From: Shouchella lonarensis
GTDB lineage: Bacteria > Bacillota > Bacilli > Bacillales > Bacillaceae_D
Direction of reading: 5' to 3'
DNA length: 64,000 nt
Assembly: GCF_900096965.1 (NCBI RefSeq)
Contig: NZ_FMYM01000002.1
Span: 124,001-188,000 of the forward strand
Shown here: positions 53,361 through 62,682 of the stretch, piece by piece
How the letters are laid out: the number at the start of each line of letters is the position of its first letter
How positions within the stretch are numbered: the first letter of the stretch is position 1
Program-made: the position numbers and the translations under genes
The notes under the pieces: model-generated
The model's input: the letters and a program-made list of their open reading frames with translations, nothing else
Database searches by the model: none
Told to the model about the DNA's origin: nothing

Positions 53361-54038
53361 TGATGGTTGTTGGTGCTGTTCAAATTGGTATGCACGTGTG
53401 AATGATGTCGGGATACGCTTTTCCCCATTCATTCGATAAAGCGTATATTGTTGTAGCGCATGATTCTTTTCGATTTCAAATAAATGGATGGCGTCCCTCA
53501 ACGTTTCCGCGCGATGTGAGCGAAAATATTGTTCGAATTTTTGCAGTGCATAGGAATGCAAGTAGCACGTGGGAAGGGTTGTATTTGCAAGTAGTGCCGC
53601 TCGAGTTTGCGCTTCATCCTGTTCTGCTTGCATTTGTGCACTTAGAGCTGCAGCAATTTTTTCTTGATAGTGTTGATGTTTACACCAGAAATGGTTCGCA
53701 AAGTGGAGGACGAGAAAATAAAGTGCCAACGGTAACATGACAAAAATGAGCAACAACATGATGAGGTTGTATGGAAAAATATTACGAGAAAGCATTTGGA
53801 ACAAAGCAATGAGCTGTTTCCCGAGCAAGCCATGGAATAAAAAGAGGTATGGAATGATGACAAGGGCAAAGAGCCCATTCATATGTTTTATTTGGTACAA
53901 GCGTCGTAGTGGACCCGCTTGTTTTTGCGCTGCGGTGTTTGTGGCTTTCATCCTTGTTTTGGTACATTCTTCGACTGTTTGAACAAAAGGACGTATGTGC
54001 AAAATATGGTCGAGCCATTTTTTTTGTGGCATGTCCAT
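53358..54038 (-). CDS. Unrecognised two-helix membrane protein
   Basis: About 226 residues; ATG 54038 or ATG 54032 are both possible behind aaaggtagg, while an in-frame start at 54122 would run into the copA promoter region. Two membrane helices (MNGLFALVIIPYLFLFHGLLG and LIMLLLIFVMLPLALYFLVLHF) near the middle, followed by a helical, Gln/Ala/Glu-rich coiled-coil end. No family recognised. Stop codon 10 bases from that of rfbD. Confidence 0.65.
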   Translation of the reverse strand: MDMPQKKWLDHILHIRPFVQTVEECTKTRMKATNTAAQKQAGPLRRLYQIKHMNGLFALVIIPYLFLFHGLLGKQLIALFQMLSRNIFPYNLIMLLLIFVMLPLALYFLVLHFANHFWCKHQHYQEKIAAALSAQMQAEQDEAQTRAALLANTTLPTCYLHSYALQKFEQYFRSHRAETLRDAIHLFEIEKNHALQQYTLYRMNGEKRIPTSFTRAYQFEQHQQPS

Positions 54039-54125
54039 TCCTACCTTTCGTAAGCAATGTTTAATGATACATATGACGTAAGGATAGAAGTTAGAAGTGG
54101 AAGATGACGAATAAAAATGCAATAC

Positions 54126-54155
54126 TTGATATACCTTATAGGGGTATGATATAGT
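54126..54155 (+). promoter_or_regulatory. copA promoter with CsoR-type copper operator
   Basis: TTGATA, 18 bases, TATAGT, with the spacer occupied by ATACCTTATAGGGGTAT (54131-54147), the pseudo-palindrome bound by the copper-sensing repressor CsoR. Copper would release CsoR and start transcription. No csoR or copZ gene is in the window. Confidence 0.75.
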
Positions 54156-54194
54156 GATGGTAGATCAAGAAGTGAGAAGCTGGAGGTGGAAAAT

Positions 54195-56618
54195 ATGTCT
54201 GTGCCGGAGAAAGAAGCTACTTTTTCGATTACAGGGATGACTTGTGCTGCTTGTGCAACGCGAATTGAAAAAGGATTAAATAAAATGGATGGTGTCAAGC
54301 AAGCGACAGTCAATCTTGCGACGGAAAAAGCAACAGTTGTTTATGATGAGGGCGAAGTGACATCTCATGACATTCAAGGAAAAGTAGGAAAGCTTGGTTA
54401 CGGTGTACGAAAAGAAACGGTCACCTTTGCGATTGAGGGGATGACTTGTTCGGCATGTGCGACTAGAATCGAGAAGCGCTTAAAAAAAGTGCCAGGGGTA
54501 GCAACAGCAAATGTGAATTTTTCAGTCGCCCAAGCAACTGTATCTTATGAAGGAAGTCAAGTTTCCGTGGATGCGTTTATCGACGCTGTTGAACAACTTG
54601 GTTATAAAGCGGTGCTATCACAAGACCGTACTTTGCGTCAACAAGACAGGGATGAAGAGAGCGCAGAGCAGTTTTCAATGTTTTTGTTCTCGGCGATTTT
54701 AACGTTGCCGCTTTTATGGACGATGGTGACCCATTTTACGTGGACACGTACGTTGTATATCCCGGATATGTTTATGAATCCGTGGGTGCAACTTGCATTG
54801 GCAACACCTGTTCAATTTTTTGTAGGCGCGCAATTTTACCGTGGTGCTTACAAGGCATTGCGCCATAAAGGGGCTAACATGGATGTCCTTATTGCGCTTG
54901 GGACAACAGTTGCCTATGTCTATAGCATCTTCCTTGGTTGGGAATGGTATCAAGCGGGGCAAATCGGGATGCCAGCATTGTACTTTGAAGCTGCGGCAGT
55001 CATTATTACACTCATTGTACTTGGAAAATGGTTTGAAGCGCGGGCAAAAGGTCGTACAGGTAAAGCAATTGAAGCGTTGTTAAATTTGCAACCGAAAACA
55101 GCACGGGTACATCGCAATGGTCAGGAACTTGAAGTCCCTATTGAGGAAGTCGTTGTAGGGGATGAGGTTGTCATTCGTCCGGGTGAGAAAATACCCGTTG
55201 ATGGTGAAGTCATAGCCGGTTATTCTGCTGTCGATGAATCAATGATTACGGGTGAGTCACTCCCGATACAAAAAGAAACGGGTGATGCACTCATCGGTGC
55301 GACCGTCAATAAGAACGGGCAACTGACGATGAAAGCGACGAAAATTGGCGAAGAAACAGCACTTGCGCAAATTGTCAAGGTCGTTGAAGAAGCACAAGGG
55401 TCTAAAGCTAATATTCAACGCATTGCAGACCGGGTATCTGGTGTGTTTGTCCCTGTTGTTGTGGCGCTTGCGTGTATCACATTTCTCGTTTGGTATATGT
55501 TGATTGAACCGGGAGATGTGCGCTCGGCGCTTGTCCCATTTATTACAATGCTTGTCATTGCGTGTCCGTGTGCGTTAGGACTAGCGACACCGACATCGAT
55601 TATGGCTGGTTCAGGTCGCGCAGCAGAGTTTGGGGTCCTTTTCAAAGGTGGAGAGTTTTTAGAACAGACGCGCCTTGTTGATACAGTTGTTTTAGATAAA
55701 ACAGGCACGGTCACAAAAGGGGAGCCAAGTGTCACCGATGTCATTCCACTCAGATCTTTCGAAGTTCCAGCGCTGCTACAACTGGTTGCTTCTGCAGAAC
55801 AAGCATCGGAGCACCCACTTGCACAGGCAATTGTTGCAAAAGCACAAGAAGAGGAGATGTCATTACAACCGGTGACGGGTTTTCAAGCCATACCAGGTTA
55901 CGGGATAGAAGCGCATGTGAACGGTCAGATGGTGTACGTTGGTACGAGAAAGTTGATGGAACAACATGGGATGGATGTAGAAATATTTGCAGCAAAAATG
56001 TCTTCACTCGAGGAGCAAGGGAAGACAGCGATGCTCATAGGTGTAGACGGAGAACTGGCCGGGATAATTGCGGTGGCAGATACAGTAAAAGAAACGTCTG
56101 CGGCAGCTGTTGCAGCGATGCAGGCGTGTGGTCTTCATGTTGTCATGTTAACGGGTGATAATGAGCGAACCGCACAGGCGATTGCAGCAGAAGTAGGCAT
56201 TACCGAAGTGATTGCGGAAGTTTTACCGGCGCAAAAGAGTGATGAAATTGTGAAGCTCCAACAAGCAGGAAAAAAAGTGGCGATGGTTGGAGATGGCATT
56301 AATGACGCACCTGCGCTCGCGCAAGCAGACGTCGGTATGGCGATGGGTACTGGTACAGATATCGCGATTGAGGCAGCTGACATCACCTTTATGCGCGGAG
56401 ATTTGCTGAGTGTACTTGATGCGTTTTCGATGAGTGAGAAAACGATGCGTAACATCAAACAAAATTTATTCTTTGCGTTCTTTTATAACACGTTGGCATT
56501 ACCGATCGCAGCGCTGGGATTACTGGCACCATGGATGGCGGGAGCAGCAATGGCCTTCAGTTCTGTATCTGTCGTGTTAAATGCTTTGCGTTTACAACGT
56601 GTGAAGGCAGCCAAATAA
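54195..56618 (+). CDS. copA: Cu(+)-exporting P1B-type ATPase CopA
   Basis: Pumps Cu(+) out of the cytoplasm. 807 residues from ATG 54195 (ggaggtgg 7 bases upstream). Two N-terminal heavy-metal domains, GMTCAAC (C17, C20) and GMTCSAC (C85, C88); eight membrane helices; the CPC transport motif C457-P-C459; phosphorylation site D501 in [14 protein letters not shown] (HP motif) and [10 protein letters not shown]. The C-terminal [13 protein letters not shown] gives the copper-specific MxxSS-like helix. A CsoR-type operator precedes it. Confidence 0.97.
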   Translation: MSVPEKEATFSITGMTCAACATRIEKGLNKMDGVKQATVNLATEKATVVYDEGEVTSHDIQGKVGKLGYGVRKETVTFAIEGMTCSACATRIEKRLKKVPGVATANVNFSVAQATVSYEGSQVSVDAFIDAVEQLGYKAVLSQDRTLRQQDRDEESAEQFSMFLFSAILTLPLLWTMVTHFTWTRTLYIPDMFMNPWVQLALATPVQFFVGAQFYRGAYKALRHKGANMDVLIALGTTVAYVYSIFLGWEWYQAGQIGMPALYFEAAAVIITLIVLGKWFEARAKGRTGKAIEALLNLQPKTARVHRNGQELEVPIEEVVVGDEVVIRPGEKIPVDGEVIAGYSAVDESMITGESLPIQKETGDALIGATVNKNGQLTMKATKIGEETALAQIVKVVEEAQGSKANIQRIADRVSGVFVPVVVALACITFLVWYMLIEPGDVRSALVPFITMLVIACPCALGLATPTSIMAGSGRAAEFGVLFKGGEFLEQTRLVDTVVLDKTGTVTKGEPSVTDVIPLRSFEVPALLQLVASAEQASEHPLAQAIVAKAQEEEMSLQPVTGFQAIPGYGIEAHVNGQMVYVGTRKLMEQHGMDVEIFAAKMSSLEEQGKTAMLIGVDGELAGIIAVADTVKETSAAAVAAMQACGLHVVMLTGDNERTAQAIAAEVGITEVIAEVLPAQKSDEIVKLQQAGKKVAMVGDGINDAPALAQADVGMAMGTGTDIAIEAADITFMRGDLLSVLDAFSMSEKTMRNIKQNLFFAFFYNTLALPIAALGLLAPWMAGAAMAFSSVSVVLNALRLQRVKAAK

Positions 56619-56639
56619 AGTTAAGAAGGAGGAGAAAAG

Positions 56640-57458
56640 ATGATAAAGAGGCGTGTGTTGATAGGTCTTGCGTATGTCGCATTGGTCGTCATCTTGTATG
56701 GGATCATAACAGGTACCCATCCATTTGCTGGTGGTATGCATGAAGAAGACCATAAAGAGAAGGATCATGATCAGCACCAATTTGAGGAAGGGAAGAAACA
56801 TGATGAACATGCGTCAAATGACGAGAAAGAAGTATTTGAAACTGTATCTTATGAGGATGATGTTCTTCACATTTCATTGGCGGATCATGATGGCAAGCAA
56901 CCTGAGCTGTTAGAAACACATGAAAAAAAGATGCACGTAATTGTGGTAAGTCGTGATTTACAGCAATTTCATCACGTTCATCCTGAAAAAGATGGTGCAG
57001 GTGATTACAACGTTTCCTTGGCACTAGATGACGGTTTTTACCGGGCTTTTGTCGATATCAAGCCAAAAGGGAAAATGTATAAACCAACAGCGAATGATTT
57101 ACATGTTGGTAGCAATCATACCTCCAAAGAGGCACAGCTAGTGGCAACAGAACAGTTTGAGCAAGAGATAAAAGGAAAACGTGTCACGTTAGAGGTTGCT
57201 CATGCTAGCGTTGGAAAGACTACTTTACTTGATTTTAACTTACACGGAGAGACAGTTGTGCCTTATTTAGGTGCACTCGGGCATGTCGTCATGCTGGATG
57301 AAGCAGCAGAAACGTTGATTCATGTTCATCCAACGTCTGATCAAACACCCGTGTTTGAAACACATTTTTCACAACCAGGGTTATATAAATTATGGGCGGA
57401 GTTTCAGTTTGAAGATGTCGGTGTTGTTGCATTTCCTTATGTCATCGAAGTAAAGTGA
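56640..57458 (+). CDS. Membrane-anchored His-rich protein of the copper operon
   Basis: 272 residues. One N-terminal helix (VLIGLAYVALVVILYGIITG), then a His/Asp/Glu-rich stretch (HEEDHKEKDHDQHQFEEGKKH in sections, about 33-60) able to bind metal, followed by two similar beta domains, each with an HVHP motif (FHHVHPEKDG and LIHVHPTSDQ). Only 21 bases after copA with aaggagga upstream, so it is cotranscribed. It probably binds or buffers copper outside the membrane. The beta domains resemble YtkA/FixH-like folds; the family is not certain. Confidence 0.75.
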   Translation: MIKRRVLIGLAYVALVVILYGIITGTHPFAGGMHEEDHKEKDHDQHQFEEGKKHDEHASNDEKEVFETVSYEDDVLHISLADHDGKQPELLETHEKKMHVIVVSRDLQQFHHVHPEKDGAGDYNVSLALDDGFYRAFVDIKPKGKMYKPTANDLHVGSNHTSKEAQLVATEQFEQEIKGKRVTLEVAHASVGKTTLLDFNLHGETVVPYLGALGHVVMLDEAAETLIHVHPTSDQTPVFETHFSQPGLYKLWAEFQFEDVGVVAFPYVIEVK

Positions 57459-57806
57459 GGGAAAAATATGATGAAAGCGTGTGCCGTCGCGTCGGTATAT
57501 GCTTTCATTTTTTTAAAGCAATATTGTTTGGCATAGTGTACGATTTGGTGAAATGGGTGGTCATCTTTTTGCGCATTTGTCATATGATTAAAAGATATTA
57601 AAAACTGGTGTGTGTCGTGAAGGATGTGGGGAAGCGCAAACAAGATAGATGGGAATAAATGTGGTCGGTTATTCATACACATGGGATAAATCCGTCTACT
57701 GTGACGAGGTATTAAATCGTTAAAAAATTTTACCACACGTATATAAGTGCATTCCGTAAGACTAAAAATATTTGAAATGACACTTCTGAAGGAAAGGGGG
57801 CGCGGC
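57459..57806. other. Gene-free stretch after the copper operon
   Basis: No convincing gene, terminator or RNA. A 22-codon ORF at 57468-57536 (MMKACAVASVYAFIFLKQYC...) has gaggga upstream but nothing else in its favour. CATAGTGTA at 57532-57540 resembles a sigma-K -10 element but lacks a -35 AC. Confidence 0.5.
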
Positions 57807-58601
57807 ATGTCTCTTCCTAGTATTCCTAACATCACTCCTTGTATTTCCTTGACTCGAGAAGAAACCATCGATTTGCTCCTATCCTCCATTGCAATGGAGG
57901 AAATGGGTTTATCACATATTTTGAACGCTGAGGGGGAAAAGTTACAGCGCTTTTTGGAAATGGATTGTCTAAAATTAAAAGACTTTATGGAGATAAATAA
58001 AAGTGTAAATAGCACCTTGAAAACGATTATTAAATCCCAAATATTATTGCAATCGAAGCTGGAAGAAACCATTTACTTGGATTCCTTATCTAGACCGAAA
58101 TGTGAGCCAGATTGTTTTCATGATTGTTCAGATCAAGGGCAACATGATGGTTGTGATTGTGCCTGTTGTCAAGGGCGTGCTGGGTGCCAAGAGTGTAAGC
58201 AAGAAGACGTATATCCAGAAAGAGATTGTGACCATGGAGAGTGTGATCATGGAAAATGCCATGAAAATGACCATTGTCATGAATGTAAAGGTGACCCGAC
58301 AAATAACGAAGACCACGAACAACAAGCGTACAGTGAGGATAGCGAGCACGAGGAAACACACATTTGTGACCAATGTGGCGGTTACAAAAAAGTCGTGGAG
58401 CAATATAAGCATGAAGAGGTGTCGATTTGCGACAAGTGTGGTGGGCGCCGCGTAGACAAGGACCCATGTGATGAGGAAGTAATTTGTCAGCAATGTGGCG
58501 GGAGACGTGTGAATGGTGAGGAACATGCTGCTCAATCAGAAGTATGTCGTGAGGATGACCATTGTCCAACATGTGGTGGTGTGCACCAAAGAGGACGTTA
58601 G
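57807..58601 (+). CDS. Cys-rich protein with CxxCGG repeats, probable spore-surface protein
   Basis: 264 residues from ATG 57807 (ggaaaggggg upstream). The N terminus, PSIPNITPCISLTREETIDL through SIAMEEMGLSHILNAEGEK, is a domain found at the start of many Bacillus spore-coat or exosporium-associated proteins. The C-terminal half is rich in Cys, His and Glu, with four CxxCGG units (CDQCGG, CDKCGG, CQQCGG, CPTCGG) and DCDHGECDHGKCHENDHCHEC, a likely metal-binding or crosslinking region. No signal peptide, as expected for coat proteins made in the mother cell. Confidence 0.7.
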   Translation: MSLPSIPNITPCISLTREETIDLLLSSIAMEEMGLSHILNAEGEKLQRFLEMDCLKLKDFMEINKSVNSTLKTIIKSQILLQSKLEETIYLDSLSRPKCEPDCFHDCSDQGQHDGCDCACCQGRAGCQECKQEDVYPERDCDHGECDHGKCHENDHCHECKGDPTNNEDHEQQAYSEDSEHEETHICDQCGGYKKVVEQYKHEEVSICDKCGGRRVDKDPCDEEVICQQCGGRRVNGEEHAAQSEVCREDDHCPTCGGVHQRGR

Positions 58602-58697
58602 CCATGTGAAGGACGAGATCGAGAGGAGATGAGAAAGAATCGAGATGAGAGCCAGCCGCTCCAACGAGTTATTGGTCGGTTCATGGGGGGATGGGTA

Positions 58698-59210
58698 ATG
58701 GAGACAGTTCATACAAAGGTTTTTACGCAGTCCCTTTTTGATCAGTATTTGTATTATATTGAACAACATTGCTGCACATTGTATGAGATATTAAGCCGAT
58801 CTACATCCGCAAAGGCGCAGAAATCTCGATCAACACAATTAGACGTAGAGAAAGACATCTATGAGTCCCTATTTTTATTTCAATGGATTTTGTATCATTT
58901 AGAACAACTAAAATTGAGTGAAGAGATGATCCAAAATACTACGTGCAATGTTGAGGGTGAAGAAACCATTCGTATGAAACAAAACATTGTCCGCATCTTG
59001 ACAGAAATTAAGCAATGTGTCGGTCATAGAGGGTCTAATCGCATCTTAAAAAAGGTCCAGCTTTGTATTCACTATATATTGTGTCAAGAGGTGTTATACG
59101 TAGAAAGGCGAGAGTATACAAAACGTATGAACACATATAACCATGTAAAGACAGCGTGGTTAAATCGAGGCATGTTAAATCCGTATTCATATCATGAGGC
59201 AAAAGGGTGA
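58698..59210 (+). CDS. Unrecognised helical protein, coat-like cluster
   Basis: About 170 residues from ATG 58698 (METVHTKVFTQSLFDQYLYY), with ggggggatggg upstream. A longer in-frame ATG at 58629 touches its own gaggag site and is less likely. Predicted mostly helical, basic, with scattered Cys (EQHCCTLYEIL, LCIHYILCQEVLYVER). No signal peptide or membrane helix. It sits between two Cys-rich genes, suggesting a shared spore-surface role. Confidence 0.6.
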   Translation: METVHTKVFTQSLFDQYLYYIEQHCCTLYEILSRSTSAKAQKSRSTQLDVEKDIYESLFLFQWILYHLEQLKLSEEMIQNTTCNVEGEETIRMKQNIVRILTEIKQCVGHRGSNRILKKVQLCIHYILCQEVLYVERREYTKRMNTYNHVKTAWLNRGMLNPYSYHEAKG

Positions 59211-59335
59211 GACACAGTTCTTGGTAAAAAGAGAAATGTGTTTATATGCCCTTTTTGTTGTGGAAAAAGCTTTCATGTTAGACAAGCTTTATAATGGTGA
59301 AGCGCCTGTTTATTGCTGCTCATAGGGGGTTGCCC

Positions 59336-59365
59336 ACACAAGGGCGTACATGTTGTCATAAGATA
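59336..59365 (+). promoter_or_regulatory. Sigma-K-like promoter of the small Cys-rich gene
   Basis: ACAC, 17 bases, CATAAGATA; the -10 fits CATAnnnTA perfectly. Located 46 bases upstream of the 59411 start, implying late mother-cell expression. Confidence 0.55.
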
Positions 59366-59410
59366 ATGTAGCCTGACTAGGTATGATATGGGTATAGGGA
59401 GGGTTGTATA

Positions 59411-59701
59411 ATGAGTCATCAATGTCGATCGGCGTGTACATGTGTCAAACAATGCTGTGTTGTAAAGACAAAGACAATCGAACGTTATACATGTTGTTGT
59501 AAAAGTACATCGTCTATTTGCCCCCCGAAAAAGTGTTGTCCAAAACCATGCTGCCCGAAACCGTGCTGCAAAAAAAGTTGTTGTCCACCGAAACGTTGCC
59601 AATGTTTGAAGTGCCATGTTTGTTCAGACAAATGGAAGGAAAATGATTTCTTTGCAAACGTTCCAAAGAAGTGTGGGCAGTCCACATGTAAGTGTTGTTA
59701 A
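59411..59701 (+). CDS. Very Cys-rich small protein, probable spore coat protein
   Basis: 96 residues with 25 Cys, many as CC pairs, including the repeat CCPKPCCPKPCCKKSCCPPK. No signal peptide. Such Lys/Pro/Cys-rich sequences are typical of structural, disulfide-crosslinked coat proteins; metal binding is also possible given the nearby copper genes. gggagggtt ribosome binding site before the ATG, and a sigma-K-like promoter upstream. Confidence 0.75.
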   Translation: MSHQCRSACTCVKQCCVVKTKTIERYTCCCKSTSSICPPKKCCPKPCCPKPCCKKSCCPPKRCQCLKCHVCSDKWKENDFFANVPKKCGQSTCKCC

Positions 59702-59735
59702 AGAGTTGGTGATCAATTGTAGTAAATGAAATGGC

Positions 59736-59760
59736 CCCCTACAAGACTTCATCGTAGGGG
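59736..59760. terminator. Convergent terminator hairpin
   Basis: CCCCTAC / GTAGGGG around an 11-base loop, between the Cys-rich gene and the convergent SCP2 gene; short T-rich stretch follows on the plus strand. Confidence 0.65.
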
Positions 59761-59769
59761 ATCATTGTT

Positions 59770-60102
59770 TTATGCCGTATAATGTTTCACAATTTCATGG
59801 AGTTTCAGAGCATGGCGAACTTCACCATCAATTTTTAATTTGCCTGTCATATAAGCCATTGTTGGATTCCAATTGCCTTCTAGTAGCTTATGTAGGTTTG
59901 CTTCACTCATTCTCAGTGTACAAGCGTCTTCATTTGGTGCTGGCGCTGCCTCGACAGTGACATGTCCCTCTGAAAATGTCACACCGTAAGTACCAGCAGC
60001 GGATAAGTCAAATTGATAGTTGCGTGTGAATGACGCAATTTTTTCTGGATTAGCCGTCATTTTCTCTGCAAGTGCCTGTAATTTATCCATTGTTGTCATC
60101 AT
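59770..60102 (-). CDS. SCP2 sterol-transfer-domain protein
   Basis: 110 residues, a stand-alone SCP2 domain: GTYGVTFSEGHVTVEAAPAPNEDACTLRMSE and the C-terminal NPTMAYMTGKLKIDGEVRHALKL are the usual pattern. Such proteins bind hydrophobic ligands such as fatty acyl chains; bacterial substrates are mostly unknown. Cytoplasmic. The start ATG-ATG has gggggg upstream on the minus strand. Confidence 0.9.
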   Translation of the reverse strand: MMTTMDKLQALAEKMTANPEKIASFTRNYQFDLSAAGTYGVTFSEGHVTVEAAPAPNEDACTLRMSEANLHKLLEGNWNPTMAYMTGKLKIDGEVRHALKLHEIVKHYTA

Positions 60103-60216
60103 AAATCCCCCCTAAAATGAATCGTTATTCATTTATTGTAACGCACTTAGACGCTAGTTGGAAGTAGAATTTTTAAAGTAGTGGACGGTATAATAAACTA
60201 GAGAGGAGCGGTACAT

Positions 60217-60705
60217 ATGGTGGAAGACAAAAAAGTAGTGATTCGTCTAGCGAAAAAAGCGGATTATCCAACGATTGTTGCTGCACATGAGGCCATTTAT
60301 CAAGATGAGTATGGTTTTGATCAAACGTTTGTTTCATTTGTGGAACGTAGCTTACATGAAGCAAGTGAGGACGATTATATTTGGCTTGCAACGGATGAGC
60401 ATGAGGATTTTCTAGGTTCGATTGCAGTGTATCGTGTGGATGAACAAAATGCGCAGCTGCGTTTTTTTCTCGTCCGTCCAAGTGGATGAGGAAAAGGGTT
60501 AGGACGTGCACTCATGGACATAGCGTGTGATCATGCCAAGGCAGCCCGATATGTGTCGTTGATGTTGTGGACAAACGCGCAATTAGTAGCAGCGAGAGCG
60601 CTGTATGATGCTTACAATTTTAAAATGATAGAGACGAAGCGGTCGTTTCTTTCTCAACAGTGGGTGAAGGAAGAAAAGTGGGTGCGCTGTTTGAAGGATA
60701 TATAA
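60217..60705 (+). pseudogene. GNAT acetyltransferase interrupted by an in-frame TGA
   Basis: A GNAT-family N-acetyltransferase of about 162 codons whose frame is broken once, by TGA at 60487-60489. The codon falls at the first position of the acetyl-CoA-binding motif: FLVRPSG-stop-GKGLGRALM, where CGA (Arg) would give the canonical RxxGxG. The frame before and after is otherwise open and the same, and the downstream half (ARALYDAYNFKMIETKRSF) is well preserved. So the stop is recent, is read through, or is a sequence error. gaggag upstream of ATG. Confidence 0.85.
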
Positions 60706-60749
60706 AAGCTGACCTTGTGTCCGATTAGGGACATAAGGTCAGCTTCTTT
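60706..60749. terminator. Bidirectional terminator
   Basis: Seventeen-base arms AAGCTGACCTTGTGTCC / GGACATAAGGTCAGCTT with one G-U pair, then TCTTTAC; lies between the convergent GNAT remnant and the LacI-family gene. Confidence 0.9.
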
Positions 60750-61791
60750 ACTTAGAAGGCGCCAAATGATCAAGCTTTTTACAGCTTTGCCGCTTAATAA
60801 GGCGGTGTGGTACAATGATCGTTTTAGCTTCTATGTCTGGTGTTTGGATTTTCTCAACTAATGCATCTGTCGCTTTTTGACCTAGCTCATAAATATGAAT
60901 GTCAACCGTTGTCAGTGGCGGCGAGGAGAGCTCAGATAGCATGACATTGTTAAAGCTAATGACGGAGATGTCTTCTGGCACGGAGACTTGCATCTCGTCA
61001 AGCATGCGCAAAACACCAAGCGCCATTAGGTCGTCAGCAACAATGAGTGCAGTCGGTGGTTTTTCTAATGACATAAGCTCAATGACTGCTTGTTGCCCGC
61101 CCTCGAGTACTTCTTGGTAATAAACGCTGTAATCACGATTCATTGGAATTGCAGCATTATGAAGAGCTTGCTCGTAGCCTGCCGCATGATCAACAGTAAC
61201 AATCGCTTCTTGTTGTCCTCCAATGAAGCCAATCGCTTCGTGGCCAAGTAACAGCAGGTACTCGGTGACGAGCTTTGCTGCTTTGACATTGTCATTGTTT
61301 ACGTACGTAATGTTTTTTGTTGCAATATTGTCTGGACGGCCAACGAGCACGAAAGGAAATTGTTGTTCTAGTAAATAAGGAATAATTTGATCGTCAATTT
61401 TTGAAGAAAGCAAGATGATGCCGTCAACGCGACAACTTTGCACCATTTGTTTCACTTCGTTAAATATGTCTTCGTCCGTTTGTCCAGTCGATAAAGCGAG
61501 ACCGTAGCCTGCAGTATACGCTTTTGTTGTAATCCCGCGTAATACTTCTGGAAAAAATGGATTTTGGAAGGCGACTTCAGATGCGCCAGGGATGATCACG
61601 CCAAGCATATTGGTGCGGTTATTAACAAGGTTGCGGGCATTAAAGTTAGGGTGATAGCCTAGCGCTTCCATTGTTTCGCGGACGCGCGCTTTTGTCTTAC
61701 TACTAATACGCGAACTGTTCGCAATGACGCGCGAGACAGTTGAGGGCGCGACGCCTGCTTGTTTTGCGACCTCTCTAATCGTCACCTTCAT
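60748..61791 (-). CDS. LacI-family regulator, probably of maltodextrin use
   Basis: 347 residues: N-terminal LacI helix-turn-helix (TIREVAKQAGVAPSTVSRVI) with hinge helix, then a periplasmic-binding-like sugar-sensing domain (MLGVIIPGAS, GIILLSSKIDD, FVLVGRPD, AIGFIGGQ). Directly downstream of malG (48-base gap) in the same direction, the place of the MalR/MdxR regulator in other Firmicutes. Likely operators are CG-centred palindromes such as that upstream of the amylase gene. ggagga ribosome binding site. Confidence 0.9.
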   Translation of the reverse strand: MKVTIREVAKQAGVAPSTVSRVIANSSRISSKTKARVRETMEALGYHPNFNARNLVNNRTNMLGVIIPGASEVAFQNPFFPEVLRGITTKAYTAGYGLALSTGQTDEDIFNEVKQMVQSCRVDGIILLSSKIDDQIIPYLLEQQFPFVLVGRPDNIATKNITYVNNDNVKAAKLVTEYLLLLGHEAIGFIGGQQEAIVTVDHAAGYEQALHNAAIPMNRDYSVYYQEVLEGGQQAVIELMSLEKPPTALIVADDLMALGVLRMLDEMQVSVPEDISVISFNNVMLSELSSPPLTTVDIHIYELGQKATDALVEKIQTPDIEAKTIIVPHRLIKRQSCKKLDHLAPSK

Positions 61792-61839
61792 GTAGATTCC
61801 TCCACTCTTGCTCGTGTTTTCCTTAGAATAATATTTATC

Positions 61840-62682
61840 TTAGCCTTTCGTCGCGCCAGACGTCAAACCGGAAATCAAGTAGCGCTGTAAAAATAAGAAG
61901 ACGGTTGCAATTGGAATAGCAATGAGAATGGACCCGGCTGCAAATCGTGTAAAGTTGTTGGCAAATTGATCATTGACAAAGTTGAACAAACCGAGTGCAA
62001 GCGTGTAATTCTCTGGACTACGTAAAATAATCCGTGGCAAAATGAAGTCCATAAACGGCATCATAAAGTTAAATAACGCCACGACAGCTAAAATTGGTTT
62101 TGCGAGTGGGAGCATAATCGTAAAGAAAATACGGAAATGACCTGCCCCGTCTAGTTTGGCTGATTCGTCTAGTTCAATTGGAATTGTATCGAAGTATCCT
62201 TTCACTAAAAAGGCATTCATTGGGATGGCCGTTCCGACATAAATGAGAATTAAACCGAGTAAAGAGTCTAATAACCCGATTGTATTAAGCAAAATGTAGA
62301 GGGCAACCATCGCCATTAAAGCTGGGAACATTTGTAGTACTAAAAACAAATACAAGCTATATTTTCGTCCGACAAAACGGTAACGCGAAAATGCATAAGC
62401 AGTTAATGCAATAAAGAAGGTAGCCAAAATCGACGTAGAGAAAGCAACGATCAACGTGTTTTTATACCACGTTAAATATTGGCTACTTGGATCGGTGAAC
62501 AACCAAATATAATGAACAAATGACGCGTTTTCAGGAATCATGCCCGCTCCATATAAGCTTGTACCTGGGTTTAATGAAAGGCCAAACGTCCATAGTAATG
62601 GATAAGCAATGATCACGACCATAAAGGTGAGAAACAAATAAATGAATGTTACTTCCAAGGCTGATTTATGTTTTCGCTTCAT
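61840..62682 (-). CDS. malG: Maltodextrin ABC transporter permease MalG
   Basis: 280 residues, six membrane helices. The EAA loop that contacts the ATPase reads ESAKLDGAGHFRIFFTIMLPLAKP. The start codon shares a base with the malF stop (TAATG) and has agagg-agggg in the end of malF. With MalF it forms the channel for maltose/maltodextrin; the binding protein gene is expected upstream, outside the window, and the ATPase is probably a shared MsmX-type protein. Confidence 0.93.
   Translation of the reverse strand: MKRKHKSALEVTFIYLFLTFMVVIIAYPLLWTFGLSLNPGTSLYGAGMIPENASFVHYIWLFTDPSSQYLTWYKNTLIVAFSTSILATFFIALTAYAFSRYRFVGRKYSLYLFLVLQMFPALMAMVALYILLNTIGLLDSLLGLILIYVGTAIPMNAFLVKGYFDTIPIELDESAKLDGAGHFRIFFTIMLPLAKPILAVVALFNFMMPFMDFILPRIILRSPENYTLALGLFNFVNDQFANNFTRFAAGSILIAIPIATVFLFLQRYLISGLTSGATKG

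Noticed and set aside
57468-57536. 22-codon ORF with gaggga upstream after the copper operon
   Set aside because: Too short and without homology or structure to support it; noted only within the gene-free stretch.
57437-58072. 211-codon minus-strand ORF opposite the Cys-rich gene
   Set aside because: It lies antisense to a gene with good start signals and has no ribosome binding site or recognisable domain.
60318-60334. CAAACGTTTG inside the GNAT gene, and similar matches near 19506 in the LCP gene
   Set aside because: Inside coding sequence and explained by common codons (Gln-Thr-Phe); not counted as operators.
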